Positions 36,803 through 50,223 of a stretch of DNA of 64,000 bases are shown here, one piece after another (positions within the stretch are counted from its first letter, which is position 1; each line of letters starts with the position of its first letter). Position numbers and translations under genes: made by a program. The stretch spans positions 281,502 to 345,501 of the forward strand of contig NZ_MWLM01000064.1 in assembly GCF_002198665.1 (NCBI RefSeq), written 5' to 3'. The stretch is from Novosphingobium sp. B 225. Lineage in GTDB: Bacteria > Pseudomonadota > Alphaproteobacteria > Sphingomonadales > Sphingomonadaceae. The notes under the pieces were generated by a model that was not told where the DNA came from, made no database searches, and saw nothing but the letters and a program-made list of their open reading frames with translations.

Positions 36803-37591
36803 TCAGCCGTTAAGCAAGGCCCGCGTAGCAGCCTCAACATCGCCTTGTCGCATCAGGCTTTCCCCGACGAGGAAGCAGCGCACACCCTCCTGTTCCAGCC
36901 GGAGCAGGTCAGCATGGCTGCCCAACCCGCTTTCGCTGACCAGCAGAGTGCCTTCCGGCGCAAGGCCGACCAGCCGTTCGGTCGTGCCAAGATCGGTGAC
37001 AAAGCGCTTGAGATCGCGGTTGTTGACCCCGATCAGGCGGCTGCTCAGCCGCGCGGCGCGCTCCATCTCGGCCTCGTTGTGAACTTCGACCAGCACGTCC
37101 ATCCCGCGTTCGATCGCGGCGGCTTCGATTTCGGCCATGACGCCATCTTCCAGCGCGGCAACGATGATCAGGATCGCATCGGCCCCGATTGCGCGGGCTT
37201 CGGCGACTTGCCAGGGATCGACCATGAAGTCCTTGCGCAGCACCGGCAGGTCACAGGCGGCGCGGGCTTCGATCAGATAGTCCTCGTGCCCCTGGAAATA
37301 AGGCGCGTCGGTCAGCACCGAGAGGCAGGCCGCGCCGCCGGCCTGATAGGCGCGGGCGTGATCGGCCGGGTGGAAATCAGGGCGGATCAGGCCCTTGCTG
37401 GGGCTGGCCTTCTTGATTTCGGCAATCAGGCCAAAGCCGGTGGCGACCTTGGCCTCAAGCGCGCGGCGGAAGCCCCGCGGGGCGCTTTGCGCGGCGGCGC
37501 GGGCATCGAGATCGGCCAGGCTGGCGAGCGGCTTGCGCTGCGCCACTTCCTGACGCTTGGTATCGCAGATTTCGGCGAGTTTGTCGGTCAT
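36803..37591 (-). CDS. trpC: indole-3-glycerol phosphate synthase
   Basis: TrpC catalyses ring closure in tryptophan synthesis. The 262-residue TIM-barrel protein has the catalytic Lys/Glu motif [34 protein letters not shown] and LVSESGL. The ATG at 37591 overlaps the trpD stop as ATGA. It is not fused to TrpF, unlike the E. coli enzyme. Confidence 0.97.
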   Translation of the reverse strand: MTDKLAEICDTKRQEVAQRKPLASLADLDARAAAQSAPRGFRRALEAKVATGFGLIAEIKKASPSKGLIRPDFHPADHARAYQAGGAACLSVLTDAPYFQGHEDYLIEARAACDLPVLRKDFMVDPWQVAEARAIGADAILIIVAALEDGVMAEIEAAAIERGMDVLVEVHNEAEMERAARLSSRLIGVNNRDLKRFVTDLGTTERLVGLAPEGTLLVSESGLGSHADLLRLEQEGVRCFLVGESLMRQGDVEAATRALLNG

Positions 37592-38553
37592 TTCGTAGTC
37601 TCGATCCAGCAATCCAGCAGCGCCTTGGCCAGCCCCTTGTCGAGCGCTTCGGCAGCTTCCTCGACGCCTTCCAGCCAGTCCTCTACTTGCCCCGCCACCA
37701 GCAAGGCAGCGGCGGAATTGAGCAGGACGGCATCGCGGTAAGCGCCAGTTTCGCCCTGGAGCAAGCGGCGCAAAGCATCGGCATTGAACGCCGCATCGCC
37801 GCCGCGCAGATCGGCCAGATCGTGCGAGGGCAGCCCGGCGTCTTCGGGGCGCACTTCGGTCAGGAAACCGGGCAGGCCGATCCCCGCGACATAGCTGGTC
37901 CCTGCGATCGACAATTCGTCGAGCCCTTCCGCGCCCGAGACGATCAGCGCGGCTTCGGTATCAAGCAGCAGCATCGCTTCGCGGTAGAGCGCGATCAGAC
38001 CGGGGTGTGAGACGCCGACCAGCTGGCGCGTTACCCCGGCAGGATTGGCCAGCGGTCCAAGCAGGTTGAAGATCGTGCGGCGCCCCAGCGTCTTGCGGAT
38101 CGGCGCGATCCGGCCAAGCGCGGGATGGTGGGCCTGTGCGAACAGGAATGCGATGCCAAGGTCCGACAGCGTCGTCTCGGCCATTTCGGAGGCGCGGGCA
38201 AGGTTGAGCCCCAGCGCTTCCAGCGTATCCGCGCCGCCCGCCTTGCTGCTGGCCGCGCGGTTGCCGTGCTTGGCCACCGGCACATCGCAGGCTGCAACCA
38301 CCAGCGCGACAGCGGTCGAGACGTTGAGGCTGTGTTGGCCGTCACCCCCGGTACCGCAAACGTCGATTGCGCCGTGGGGCGCGCTCACCCGCTTCATTCG
38401 GGCGCGCATCGCCCGCACCGCTCCGGCCACTTCGGCGGCGGTTTCGCCGCGGTCGGCGAGTTCGATCAGGGTGGCGGCGATAGCGTCATCGGCCATCTCG
38501 CCGTCCAGCATCCGGGCGAAGAGGTGTTCGGATTCGGACAGGGACAGGGTCAT
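37588..38553 (-). CDS. trpD: anthranilate phosphoribosyltransferase
   Basis: TrpD joins anthranilate to PRPP. The 321-residue product has the PRPP-binding motif [17 protein letters not shown], the [18 protein letters not shown] segment and [16 protein letters not shown]. It follows trpG on the same strand after a large inverted-repeat element and is translationally coupled to trpC. Confidence 0.97.
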   Translation of the reverse strand: MTLSLSESEHLFARMLDGEMADDAIAATLIELADRGETAAEVAGAVRAMRARMKRVSAPHGAIDVCGTGGDGQHSLNVSTAVALVVAACDVPVAKHGNRAASSKAGGADTLEALGLNLARASEMAETTLSDLGIAFLFAQAHHPALGRIAPIRKTLGRRTIFNLLGPLANPAGVTRQLVGVSHPGLIALYREAMLLLDTEAALIVSGAEGLDELSIAGTSYVAGIGLPGFLTEVRPEDAGLPSHDLADLRGGDAAFNADALRRLLQGETGAYRDAVLLNSAAALLVAGQVEDWLEGVEEAAEALDKGLAKALLDCWIETTK

Positions 38554-38558
38554 CTGGA

Positions 38559-38680
38559 AATCCTCCCCCGCTGGAGGAGGTGGCAGCGCGCAGCGCTGAC
38601 GGAGGGGGCATGCGGAGAGGCGATCATACCCCCTCCGTCAGCCCTTGCAGGGCTGCCACCTCCCCCAAGGGGGGAGGATT
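38559..38680. repeat. long inverted-repeat element, family C (trpD/trpG gap)
   Basis: Two imperfect inverted arms of about 52 bp (38559-38610 and 38629-38680) flank an 18-bp core. The outer ends are AATCCTCCCC and its complement, and the arms share the GGAGGTGGCAGC and CTGACGGAGGGGG blocks. The element fills most of the 141-bp gap inside the trp operon. No transposase is present. Confidence 0.9.
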
Positions 38681-38694
38681 GGACGTGCCCGTGC

Positions 38695-39279
38695 TCACGC
38701 GATTTCCCTTGCCTCGATCCCGCAAATCTCGAGGAAGTTGGCCAGCATCGCATGGCCGTGTTCGGTGGCGATGCTTTCCGGATGGAACTGGACTCCGTGG
38801 ATCGGCAGCGTTGCATGGCGCACGCCCATGACGTGTTCGTCATCGCTGGTGGCGTTGACCACCAGACTGTCGGGAATATCTTGGACGATCAGCGAGTGAT
38901 AGCGGGTGGCGATGAACGGGCTGGGCAGGCCTTTGAACAGGCCGGTGCCGTCATGGCTGACCGGCGAAACCTTGCCATGCATAAGCCCGCCGCGAACCAC
39001 GCTACCGCCGAAATACTGGCCGATCGACTGGTGGCCCAGGCACACGCCAAGCAGCGGCTTGCCCGCATCGGCGCAGGCCCCGACCAGATCAAGGCTGACC
39101 CCGGCTTCGTTGGGCGTGCAGGGGCCGGGCGAGATCAGATAGCCCTGCGCCCCGGTGGACAGCGCCTGCCCGGCGGACATGGCATCATTGCGCACCACTT
39201 CCACCTCGGCACCCAGTTCCATCAGATAATGGACCAGGTTCCAGGTAAAGCTGTCATAATTGTCGATGACGAGGATCAT
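38695..39279 (-). CDS. trpG: anthranilate synthase glutamine amidotransferase component
   Basis: TrpG supplies ammonia from glutamine to TrpE. The 194-residue class I amidotransferase has the nucleophile Cys in [11 protein letters not shown] and the His-Glu pair in [14 protein letters not shown]. The N-terminal [13 protein letters not shown] is typical. In some bacteria the same subunit also serves p-aminobenzoate synthase. It lies downstream of the peptidase gene with a 24-bp gap. Confidence 0.96.
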   Translation of the reverse strand: MILVIDNYDSFTWNLVHYLMELGAEVEVVRNDAMSAGQALSTGAQGYLISPGPCTPNEAGVSLDLVGACADAGKPLLGVCLGHQSIGQYFGGSVVRGGLMHGKVSPVSHDGTGLFKGLPSPFIATRYHSLIVQDIPDSLVVNATSDDEHVMGVRHATLPIHGVQFHPESIATEHGHAMLANFLEICGIEAREIA

Positions 39280-39303
39280 GGCCGCGCCATAGAGCGGGTC
39301 GGG

Positions 39304-41350
<2,047 letters not shown>

Positions 41351-41351
<1 letters not shown>

Positions 41352-42208
41352 CAGGCGTTCCCTGAAAGCCGGCCTGCGAACAGGTCGACCACGTTGTTGC
41401 CGGTCTGGTCCACCACTTTGGGTGCGACCATGGCCTTGGCAAAGTCTGACGTGATGTTGCGGAAGTCCGGGCTGTCCTGCGCCGCAATCTGGGTGATGAT
41501 CCGGGCGATGTCGTCCCCGGTCTGGCCATAGGTGGCAAAGACATTGCCCGTCGCGCCCATGTAATTGGCGACCATCCCGGCATAGGGCTGCGCCATTGCG
41601 GCGATTGCGGCGGCAGAGGTGCTGCGCACGGAGGCGACGAATTCGGTGTTGATCGGGCCGGGTTCAACCAGACTGACCTTGATCCCCATCTGCCGGGCGA
41701 GCGGGGCAAAGCCCTCCATCATCCCCTCAACCGCAAACTTCGCGGCGCAATAGGCCTCGTTGAAGGGTTGGCCGAGCAGCCCGCCGACGCTGGTGACGCT
41801 GATGATCCGCCCGCTGCCCTGCTGGCGCATCTGCGGCACCACTGCCTTGGTCATGTTCCAGACGCCGAAGAAGTTGACTTCCATCGTCCGGCGCAGATCG
41901 GCATCGCTGGTCTGCTCAACACTGCCCAGAAAGCCTGCGCCCGCGTTGTTGACCAAAAGGTCGATCTGCCCATGCCGTGCCAGCACTTCGGCCACAGCGG
42001 CATCGATCGAACCTTGTGAGCAGACATCAAGTTCGGTGACTTCAACTGCGACGCCCGCCTTGGCGGCTTCGTCCAGCAAAGCCGCACTCTTGCCGGTATC
42101 GCGCATCGTCGCGACCACCTGCCAGCCAGCTTCAGCCAGACGCACGGCGGTGTGCAGGCCGACGCCGGTTGAACATCCCGTAACCAGCGTCACTTGCCTG
42201 TCAGCCAT
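41351..42208 (-). CDS. short-chain dehydrogenase/reductase
   Basis: This is a 285-residue classical SDR with the NAD(P) motif TGCSTGVG, the NNAGAGFLG segment, the catalytic Ser in ISVTSVGG and the YCAAKFA motif. The Arg in TMRDTG after the second strand suggests an NADP preference. The substrate is unknown. The ATG at 42208 has GGGAGACAGG upstream; the frame is open further into trpE but without conservation. It follows trpE by 11 bp. Confidence 0.88.
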
Positions 42209-42219
42209 TGCCTGTCTCC

Positions 42220-43737
42220 CTATTGTCCGAACCCGGCCAATCCGGCCACCCGGACCGCTTCCTTCGCCGCAGCGATCAAGGCCCCGGCCTTGGCCTCGCA
42301 TTCGCGCTGTTCATAGGCGGGGTCGCTGTCGGCGACGATGCCTGCTCCGGCCTGGACATGCAACATGCCGTCCTTGACCACTCCGGTGCGCAGGACGATG
42401 CAGCTGTCGAGGTTGCCGTCGGGCGCGAAATAGCCGACGCCGCCGGCGTAAGCGCCGCGGGTTTCGGGTTCGAGTTCGGCGATGATCTGGCAGGCGCGGA
42501 CTTTGGGAGCGCCGCTGACGGTACCGGCCGGGAAGCCCGCGAATACCGCATCGATTGCATCGTGGTGCGCCGCATCCAGCTGGCCGACCACATTGCTGAC
42601 GATGTGCATCACGTGGCTGTAACGCTCCACCGTGTAACTCTCGGTGACTTTGACTGTTCCGGTCTGCGCCACTCGGCCGACATCGTTACGACCCAGATCG
42701 AGCAGCATCAGGTGTTCGGCGCGTTCCTTGGGATCGGCCAGCAGGCTGATCTCGTTGGCGCGATCTTCCTCTGCCGTCTTGCCGCGTGGGCGGGTTCCCG
42801 CGATCGGGCGGATCGTAACTTCGCCATCCCGGACGCGGACGAGGATTTCCGGGCTCGAGCCGGTGAGCGCAAAGCCGGGAAAATCGAGGAAATAGAGGAA
42901 TGGTGAGGGGTTCACCCGCCGCAGCGCGCGGTACAGCGCCAGCGGGGGCAGCGGGAAGGGGCAGGTGAAGCGCTGGGCCAGCACCACCTGGAAAATGTCC
43001 CCGGCCTCGATATAGTCCTTCGCCCGCGCGACCATTTTGCCATAGGCACCTTCGGGCAGGGTCGGGGTCAGCACCGGTTCGGGCAGGCCCGCATCAAGCA
43101 GCGGTTCGGCGGCGGGCTGCGAAAGGCGGCGCAGCGCGGCGTCGATCCGGTCAGACGCCTGACTGAGCGTCTGTTCCGGGCTTGCGGGAGAGGGCCAGAG
43201 CGGGGCAACGCAGTAAAGCTCGTCGCTCAGCCGGTCGAACACCAGAATCAGCGTCGGGCGCACGAACAGCATGTCGGGCAGTTCCAGTGCGCTTTGCGGC
43301 GGACGCGGCAACCTTTCGATCAGGCCATAGGTTTCATAGCCAAAGTAGCCGACCAGACAGGCCAGCACCGGGGGCAGCGCGGCGGGAACGTCGATCTTGC
43401 ACAGTTCAACCAGCGCGCGCAGTTCGGTCAGGCTGTCCCGGGGAAGGGAGACGAAGGCTGCCTTGTCATGCTGCCATTCGCGGTTGATTTCACAAGCTGC
43501 GCCGGTCGCGCGGAACACCAGATCGGGATCGAGCCCGAGCAGGCTGTAACGCCCGCGCACTTCGCCGCCCTGAACCGATTCGAGCAGGAAATCGCCGCGT
43601 CCCGGCTCGATCAGCTTGAGCGCTGCACCGACCGGGCTTTCGGTGTCGGCAATCAGCCGCCGCCAGACGATCCCGGAGCGCCCCGCCGCAAGAGCTACGC
43701 GCGCCGCTTCGCCGTTTTCCAGTCCCGCCCCGATCAT
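42220..43737 (-). CDS. trpE: anthranilate synthase component I
   Basis: TrpE converts chorismate to anthranilate using ammonia from TrpG. The 505-residue product has the chorismate-binding core with PSPFLYFLDFPGFALTGSSP, RPIAGTRPRGKT, LLDLGRNDVGRVA and TVSGAPKVRACQII. The N-terminal LIEPGRGDFLLESVQGG region is the feedback-inhibition domain. There is no leader peptide or attenuator, since the ppiD stop is only 4 bp upstream, so control must be elsewhere. Confidence 0.96.
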   Translation of the reverse strand: MIGAGLENGEAARVALAAGRSGIVWRRLIADTESPVGAALKLIEPGRGDFLLESVQGGEVRGRYSLLGLDPDLVFRATGAACEINREWQHDKAAFVSLPRDSLTELRALVELCKIDVPAALPPVLACLVGYFGYETYGLIERLPRPPQSALELPDMLFVRPTLILVFDRLSDELYCVAPLWPSPASPEQTLSQASDRIDAALRRLSQPAAEPLLDAGLPEPVLTPTLPEGAYGKMVARAKDYIEAGDIFQVVLAQRFTCPFPLPPLALYRALRRVNPSPFLYFLDFPGFALTGSSPEILVRVRDGEVTIRPIAGTRPRGKTAEEDRANEISLLADPKERAEHLMLLDLGRNDVGRVAQTGTVKVTESYTVERYSHVMHIVSNVVGQLDAAHHDAIDAVFAGFPAGTVSGAPKVRACQIIAELEPETRGAYAGGVGYFAPDGNLDSCIVLRTGVVKDGMLHVQAGAGIVADSDPAYEQRECEAKAGALIAAAKEAVRVAGLAGFGQ

Positions 43738-43741
43738 CGGA

Positions 43742-45679
43742 TCAGTTGCCGCCCTTCAGCCGGGTCTCCACCGCCTTGATCGCAGTTTCATTGCGCTTCA
43801 CGCCCACGTCCTTGCGCATCGCGGCGATCAGCTGTTCGTAGTATTCCTGGCTGAGCACCCGGACGAACTGCTGCTTTACCTCGCCCAGGCGGGGATCGTT
43901 GGCGGCGATCTGGCCGGGGATCACGTCCACCGCCTTGACCACGTACCATCCACGGTGCTGCGGAGCAGCCATCAGCTTGACCGACCCCTTGGCGATCGCG
44001 AACAGCATTGAAACCGGCGGCGGGGCCTTGTCAGCCATGGCCTGAACCTGCTGGCGGGGCAGATCAAGCTTGTCGACCGGGGGCAGGGCCATGCCCAGCG
44101 CGGCGACGGCGGTTTGCATGTCAGCACCCTTGCGCATCGCGGCTTCAACCTTCTTGGCGGCGGCATGGGCTGCTTCGGCGCCCTTGGCGAGCTGGAAGTC
44201 GGTCAGCACCTGGGCCTTGATCTCGGCCAGCGGCGGCGCGGCGGCGGGCTGGATTGCGGCGGCATCATAGACCAGGAACGTCTTGCCCGGCTCAACTTCT
44301 GCCAGCTGCGGCTGGCCTTCGCCTTCCATCGCAAAGGCCGTGGGGATGACCCGCGCCAGCAGCGCGGGCGCAGTGGTGCCCGGCTGGCCAAAGACCTGCC
44401 CGTCGGCGGTCAGCGGCGGCGTGTTGCTGAGCGTCAGGCCCAGTTCCTTGGCAACATCGGCCAGGGTCGCGCCATTGTCGAACTCTTCCTCGATCCGCGC
44501 CGAATAGTCGGTCAGCGCGGCGCGGCGTTTTTCCGTGGTGAGTGCGGCGACAATCTCTGGCCGGGCCTGATCCAGGCTTTTTCCAGCCTTCCCTTCGATT
44601 GCATCGACCCGCAGCAAGACCCAGCCGATCGGCCCCTTCAGCGGGCCCACCACCGCGCCCTTGCTTGCCTTGAACGCGGCATCGGCAATTGCGGCAGAGG
44701 CCTGCCCAGAGAGGCTGGCAGGGGTCTGCTTGTCGAGCACGGCCACGCTCAGGCCCTTGGGCTGGGCGGCCTGTTCCATCGATTTGCCCGCAGCGATTTC
44801 GCCTGCGACCGCTTTGGCGGCGGCTTCGGTCGGCAGGATCAACTGGCTGAACTTGCGGCCTTCGCTGGCAGCATACTGCGCCTTGTTGGCGTTGTAGCGT
44901 GCCGCAACTTCAGCATCGGTGGGGGCGGCCAGCCCCTTGATCACTGCGTCGGTGAAGCTGGCATAGCGCAGCACGCGGCGTTCAGGGCGCTGATAATCGG
45001 CCTGGTTGGCCCGGTACCACGCGCCCAGTTCGGCATCGTCGGGCGCGGTCCTGGGAGCGAAGGCGGCGGAAGGCAGCATGGCGATCTGTCCAACGCGCCG
45101 TTCGGTGACGATCCCGGCATAACGCTGGCTAAGTCCGGTCGGCACCGAAATGCCCATGTCGGCGCTGGTCAGCAGCTGACGCGCCATCAATGTGGCCGCC
45201 ACCTGGCTGCGGAATTGTTCATCGGTCAGGCCGCGCTGGTTCAGGAACCCGCGATAGGCCTGGTCGCTGAACTTGCCATCCAGCCCTTTGACCTCGGCAA
45301 ATTTGCCCACTTCGCTGTCAATCAGGCGGTCACCGATATGGATGCCGTATTTTTCCCCGAAATTGCGCAAGGCGGTCAGATCGACCAGCTGTCCGATCAC
45401 CCGGTCCAGCCCGCCCTGGGCCAGAAAGCTCTTCATGTTCAGCGTCGGATCTTCCTGACGCAGCTGTTCAACCGATCGGGTCGCAGCGCGTTCAAGTTCC
45501 GAAGTGCTGACCCGGTCATTGCCAACTGTGGCGATCCGGTCTCCCCCCGCGACGCCGCCAAAGGCGCCGCTGGAGGCGATATCCCCGCCAGCAAAGGCCA
45601 GGGCCATCAACCCTACAAACGACAGGGTGATGACCACGCCCACTTTTGAACTGAAGAAATTGCGGAAAAACTGCAGCAT
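43742..45679 (-). CDS. ppiD: PpiD-like periplasmic peptidyl-prolyl isomerase/chaperone
   Basis: The 645-residue product has one N-terminal transmembrane anchor (about residues 13-31, [19 protein letters not shown]) followed by a SurA_N_3-type chaperone region. A parvulin-like domain lies around residues 250-370, with [15 protein letters not shown] and [13 protein letters not shown]. It assists outer-membrane protein folding at the periplasmic face. The parvulin domain looks weakly conserved, as in other PpiD proteins. It is the first gene of the long minus-strand run and diverges from tpiA. Confidence 0.88.
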   Translation of the reverse strand: MLQFFRNFFSSKVGVVITLSFVGLMALAFAGGDIASSGAFGGVAGGDRIATVGNDRVSTSELERAATRSVEQLRQEDPTLNMKSFLAQGGLDRVIGQLVDLTALRNFGEKYGIHIGDRLIDSEVGKFAEVKGLDGKFSDQAYRGFLNQRGLTDEQFRSQVAATLMARQLLTSADMGISVPTGLSQRYAGIVTERRVGQIAMLPSAAFAPRTAPDDAELGAWYRANQADYQRPERRVLRYASFTDAVIKGLAAPTDAEVAARYNANKAQYAASEGRKFSQLILPTEAAAKAVAGEIAAGKSMEQAAQPKGLSVAVLDKQTPASLSGQASAAIADAAFKASKGAVVGPLKGPIGWVLLRVDAIEGKAGKSLDQARPEIVAALTTEKRRAALTDYSARIEEEFDNGATLADVAKELGLTLSNTPPLTADGQVFGQPGTTAPALLARVIPTAFAMEGEGQPQLAEVEPGKTFLVYDAAAIQPAAAPPLAEIKAQVLTDFQLAKGAEAAHAAAKKVEAAMRKGADMQTAVAALGMALPPVDKLDLPRQQVQAMADKAPPPVSMLFAIAKGSVKLMAAPQHRGWYVVKAVDVIPGQIAANDPRLGEVKQQFVRVLSQEYYEQLIAAMRKDVGVKRNETAIKAVETRLKGGN

Positions 45680-45893
45680 CGCACCTTCGCCAAACAGCTA
45701 TGCCCGCGAAATGCGGGCCGGTCGGGCGGCTTTAGGCGGCAATTGGCCATCCCGCAATGGGCGGCGCGGCGCAACCCACGGCTCGTCGCATTGGCCGTGC
45801 TTGGCTTTTGACAAGCCGCGCCGTGGTGGCCTAGGCGCAAGGAGGATTCGCTGCGGGGCAAACCGCGCGGTGGTAATCGATGCAGGGGAACAT

Positions 45894-46649
45894 ATGCCGC
45901 ACCGACCTTACATTGTCGGCAACTGGAAGATGAACGGCCTGCGCGCCGCGATGAGCGAGGCCCGGTCGATCGATCGCGGGGCCCAGCGTCATCCCGGCGT
46001 CCGGGTTGGCATCGCGCCGCCCTTTACGCTGGTTCATGCCATGGCCGAAACCGGGCAAAACCTGTTCGTCGGCGGGCAGGATTGCCACGCCCAGCCCAGC
46101 GGAGCCTTTACGGGTGAAGTCTCGGCACCGATGCTCAAGGATGCTGGCGCGGTCTTCGTCATCGTCGGGCACAGCGAACGACGGGCCATGCACGGCGAAA
46201 GCGACGCGATGGTTCAGGCCAAGGCTGATGCGGCCATTGCTGCCGGACTGGACGTGATCGTCTGTGTGGGCGAAACTGAGGCCGAGCGTGATGCCGGCCG
46301 TGCCGAAGCCGTGGTCGATGCTCAGCTGGAAGGCTCGCTTCCGCGCGGTGAGGGCGATGCAGCCCGGGTCACCGTGGCTTATGAGCCGGTCTGGGCGATC
46401 GGTACCGGACGGGTTCCTTCGGTGGATGATGTTGCGGCCATGCACGCTGCGATCCGTGCCCATTTGCTGGCGATCTATGGCGATGGCGGCGCTGCGGTGC
46501 GGATTCTGTACGGCGGCTCGGTCAATGCGGGCAATGCGAACGAATTGCTGGCGGTTGCCGAAGTGGGCGGAGCACTGGTTGGCGGGGCAAGCCTGACTGC
46601 GGACAGCTTCCTCCAGATCGTCGCTGCAGCCGGCCCGGCCGAGGATTGA
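45894..46649 (+). CDS. tpiA: triose-phosphate isomerase
   Basis: TpiA interconverts dihydroxyacetone phosphate and glyceraldehyde 3-phosphate. The 251-residue TIM barrel has the catalytic Lys in IVGNWKMNG, His in IVGHSERR and Glu in [12 protein letters not shown], and the phosphate loop [11 protein letters not shown]. The ATG at 45894 has AGGGGAA 5-11 nt upstream. The open frame continues far upstream without conservation. The 214-bp gap to ppiD holds the divergent promoters and no other gene. Confidence 0.96.
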   Translation: MPHRPYIVGNWKMNGLRAAMSEARSIDRGAQRHPGVRVGIAPPFTLVHAMAETGQNLFVGGQDCHAQPSGAFTGEVSAPMLKDAGAVFVIVGHSERRAMHGESDAMVQAKADAAIAAGLDVIVCVGETEAERDAGRAEAVVDAQLEGSLPRGEGDAARVTVAYEPVWAIGTGRVPSVDDVAAMHAAIRAHLLAIYGDGGAAVRILYGGSVNAGNANELLAVAEVGGALVGGASLTADSFLQIVAAAGPAED

Positions 46650-46732
46650 GGCGGGCGGCAGGCCGCCACGCCTTGCGCTATGCCCCAACCGCGCCTAGAT
46701 GCGCGGCAACAGATCTTTCTCGCGGATAGCCC

Positions 46733-47089
46733 ATGTTCATATTCATCACCGTCGTTCAGGCGATTGTCGCCGCCCTGCTGGTCACCGTCATTCTGATGCA
46801 GAAATCGGAAGGCGGCGGGCTGGGCGTGGGCGGCAGCCCCGGCGGGCTGATGTCTGCCCGCGGCGCGGCAGACTTTCTGACCCGCGCGACGGCGGTGCTG
46901 GCAATCATGTTCGTGGTGCTCAGCATTGTGCTGGCGGTGCTGGCGGTTCGGTCCACTTCGGGCCGGACGATCGACACCAGCCTGCAGCGCACCCAGACCC
47001 CGATCGAGGCCCCGGCCGCTGCTCCGGCCAACCCGGCCGCATCGCCTGCTGCCGCGCCCGATCCCCTGGGCGGCGCGACCAAGCAATAA
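46733..47089 (+). CDS. secG: preprotein translocase subunit SecG
   Basis: SecG is the small accessory subunit of SecYEG. The 118-residue product has two transmembrane helices (about 2-21 and 52-73). The conserved connecting loop is LMQKSEGGGLGVGGSPGGLM. The C-terminal 40 residues form an Ala/Pro-rich tail that varies among species. It lies between tpiA and pyrG, a common alphaproteobacterial order. Confidence 0.95.
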   Translation: MFIFITVVQAIVAALLVTVILMQKSEGGGLGVGGSPGGLMSARGAADFLTRATAVLAIMFVVLSIVLAVLAVRSTSGRTIDTSLQRTQTPIEAPAAAPANPAASPAAAPDPLGGATKQ

Positions 47090-47217
47090 GCCACGCCCGG
47101 CCAGGTCGGCCGCAACGGACCGGATCGGTCCTGCGCGGACCCATGGCGTGCGTGAATTCTATCTCATCTGTGGATTGCGGCAGGCAACGCTTGCCCGAAT
47201 CCCGCATACCGGATTAA

Positions 47218-48864
<1,647 letters not shown>

Positions 48865-49336
48865 TGGCCATTGGCCCGATGGCGGCGCGGGCAGTGGATC
48901 TGTGAATTTCTTGGCCCTCGGGACAAGATTGGCTTGCATTGCCGCCCAGCAATCCCATAGCGACACGCAACTGAAAGCGAATCGCAACAAAGCGGTCGCC
49001 AGCGGGTCGTGATGGAGATTGCGGAACAGGGTAGCACGCTGCGGCGGGGCATGATTTGTGCCAGGTGCAGATTGCGAAAGAAGATCGGTTGGGCATCAGC
49101 CAGCGGAATGACCGGTTACGCAATCCTAACCTAATCCGTTGCGGTTTCCTTCCCTCGATGCATGCCATCGGGTGACAAATGAATTCGGTGGGGCTATTCC
49201 TGCCAACAGACTTGTTGAGCGCTGATCGTCTTCTGCGACCCGGACGATCAATCCGCTGACAAGGCGGTGCGCAAGCACCGTGGGGGTGGGGCTTTCGGGC
49301 CTCACCCCCGAACTTTATCGGGTGCCGGGCTGCGGA
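48865..49336. other. gene-free 472-bp gap between pyrG and hsp20
   Basis: No ORF on either strand looks coding, and composition is lower in GC than the neighbours. The only structure I see is the tandem hairpin at 49265-49309. The pyrG terminator should also lie here. A small RNA is possible but unsupported. Confidence 0.5.
49265..49309. terminator. two adjacent strong hairpins downstream of hsp20
   Basis: CGGTGC-GCAA-GCACCG (49265-49280) forms a perfect 6-bp stem with a GNRA tetraloop. It is followed at once by an 11-bp stem, 49282-49292 with 49299-49309, around a 6-nt loop. They lie 28 bp beyond the hsp20 stop on its transcript. Neither strand has a long T-run, so they may stabilise or end transcripts. 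Confidence 0.55.
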
Positions 49337-49804
49337 TCAGGCCGCAGCGCTGCCCTTGTCAGTCTGGACCACCGACAGCGACTTTTGCGTGCCGACCGGA
49401 ATGGTCTTGGGCTTCATCGCTTCGGGCACTTCGCGCACCAGATCGATGGTCAACAGGCCGTCTTCGAGATTGGCATCGTCAACCCGGACATAGTCGGCCA
49501 GTTCGAAGCGGCGTTCAAATCCGCGCTGGGCAATGCCAACATGCAGGTACTGTGCGCCGGCCGCTTCCTCGCCCTTCTTGCCCTGGACCACCAGCAGGTT
49601 CTGCTGGGCGGTGATCTCGATATCGGCGGGCTTGAACCCGGCCACGGCCAGCGTGATGCGATAGGCTTCATCGCCGCGGCGCTCGATGTTGAAGGGGGGG
49701 TAATTATCGCCACTGTTCAGCCGGTTGTGGTTTTCCAGCAGATCGAACAGCCGGTCAAAGCCAACCATGGTGCGGCGATAGGGGGTAAAATCGAAACGGT
49801 TCAT
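49337..49804 (-). CDS. small heat-shock protein, Hsp20/IbpA family
   Basis: This holdase chaperone binds aggregating proteins under heat stress. The 155-residue product has the IbpA-type opening MNRFDFTPYRRTMVGFDRLF and an alpha-crystallin domain from about residue 37 (YPPFNIERRGDEAYRITLAV). The segment LLVVQGKK and the C-terminal I-x-V-type IPVG motif that mediates oligomer contacts are also present. A sigma-32-type promoter and a ROSE-like leader precede it, so both transcription and translation should respond to heat. Confidence 0.95.
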   Translation of the reverse strand: MNRFDFTPYRRTMVGFDRLFDLLENHNRLNSGDNYPPFNIERRGDEAYRITLAVAGFKPADIEITAQQNLLVVQGKKGEEAAGAQYLHVGIAQRGFERRFELADYVRVDDANLEDGLLTIDLVREVPEAMKPKTIPVGTQKSLSVVQTDKGSAAA

Positions 49805-49897
49805 GGCAAAATCCTCTTATGAGCGAGTTTGACTGGTACGAAGCCCGAAACCGGCGCTTCGTGGTGGTGCCATCCCCACATGCGGACCATGACACCA
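49805..49897 (-). promoter_or_regulatory. ROSE-like RNA thermometer in the hsp20 5' leader
   Basis: The leader of about 93 nt can fold into a GTGGTG/CACCAC stem, a CGAAGC/GCTTCG stem and a final hairpin. In the last, TCGCT pairs with AGGA of the Shine-Dalgarno (AAGAGGA) with one bulged G. This bulged-G pairing and the position just before the start codon are the hallmarks of ROSE elements of alphaproteobacterial small heat-shock genes. Folding was done by eye. Confidence 0.6.
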
Positions 49898-49903
49898 CGG
49901 CAG

Positions 49904-49931
49904 AGATATGGTAGCCGGATCGCGTTTCAAG
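49904..49931 (-). promoter_or_regulatory. sigma-32 (RpoH) type heat-shock promoter of hsp20
   Basis: On the minus strand CTTGAAA (49931-49925) is followed after 13 bp by CCATATCT (49911-49904). This fits the heat-shock consensus CTTGAAA-N13/14-CCCCATNT well and places the transcript start near 49897. It lies 28 bp before the divergent grxC start. Confidence 0.75.
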
Positions 49932-49959
49932 GGGTGGGGACGACCCGAAAGGAATTTGC

Positions 49960-50223
49960 ATGACTGCGCCCAAGGTTGAAATCTACACCAAATGGGGCTG
50001 CCCCTATTGCGTCCGCGCCAAGGCGCTGCTCGACGCCAAGGGCGTGCAGTACGATGAGTATGACATTACACTGGGCGGCCCGAAAAAGGCTGAGATGCAA
50101 GACCGCGTGCCCGGCGCGATGACCGTGCCGCAGATCCTGATTGCCGATCAAGCCGTGGGTGGCTGCGATGAACTCCACGCACTGGAGCGCGCGGGTAAGC
50201 TTGATCCGATGCTGGGCTTGTGA
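49960..50223 (+). CDS. grxC: glutaredoxin 3 type
   Basis: This is a glutathione-dependent dithiol oxidoreductase. The 87-residue protein has the CPYC active site in KWGCPYCVRAKALL, the cis-Pro loop TVPQILI and the GGCDEL glutathione-binding motif. The ATG at 49960 has GAAAGGA 6-12 nt upstream. Its stop overlaps the GTG of the next gene. Its promoter region overlaps that of the heat-shock gene, but co-regulation is not shown. Confidence 0.96.
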   Translation: MTAPKVEIYTKWGCPYCVRAKALLDAKGVQYDEYDITLGGPKKAEMQDRVPGAMTVPQILIADQAVGGCDELHALERAGKLDPMLGL

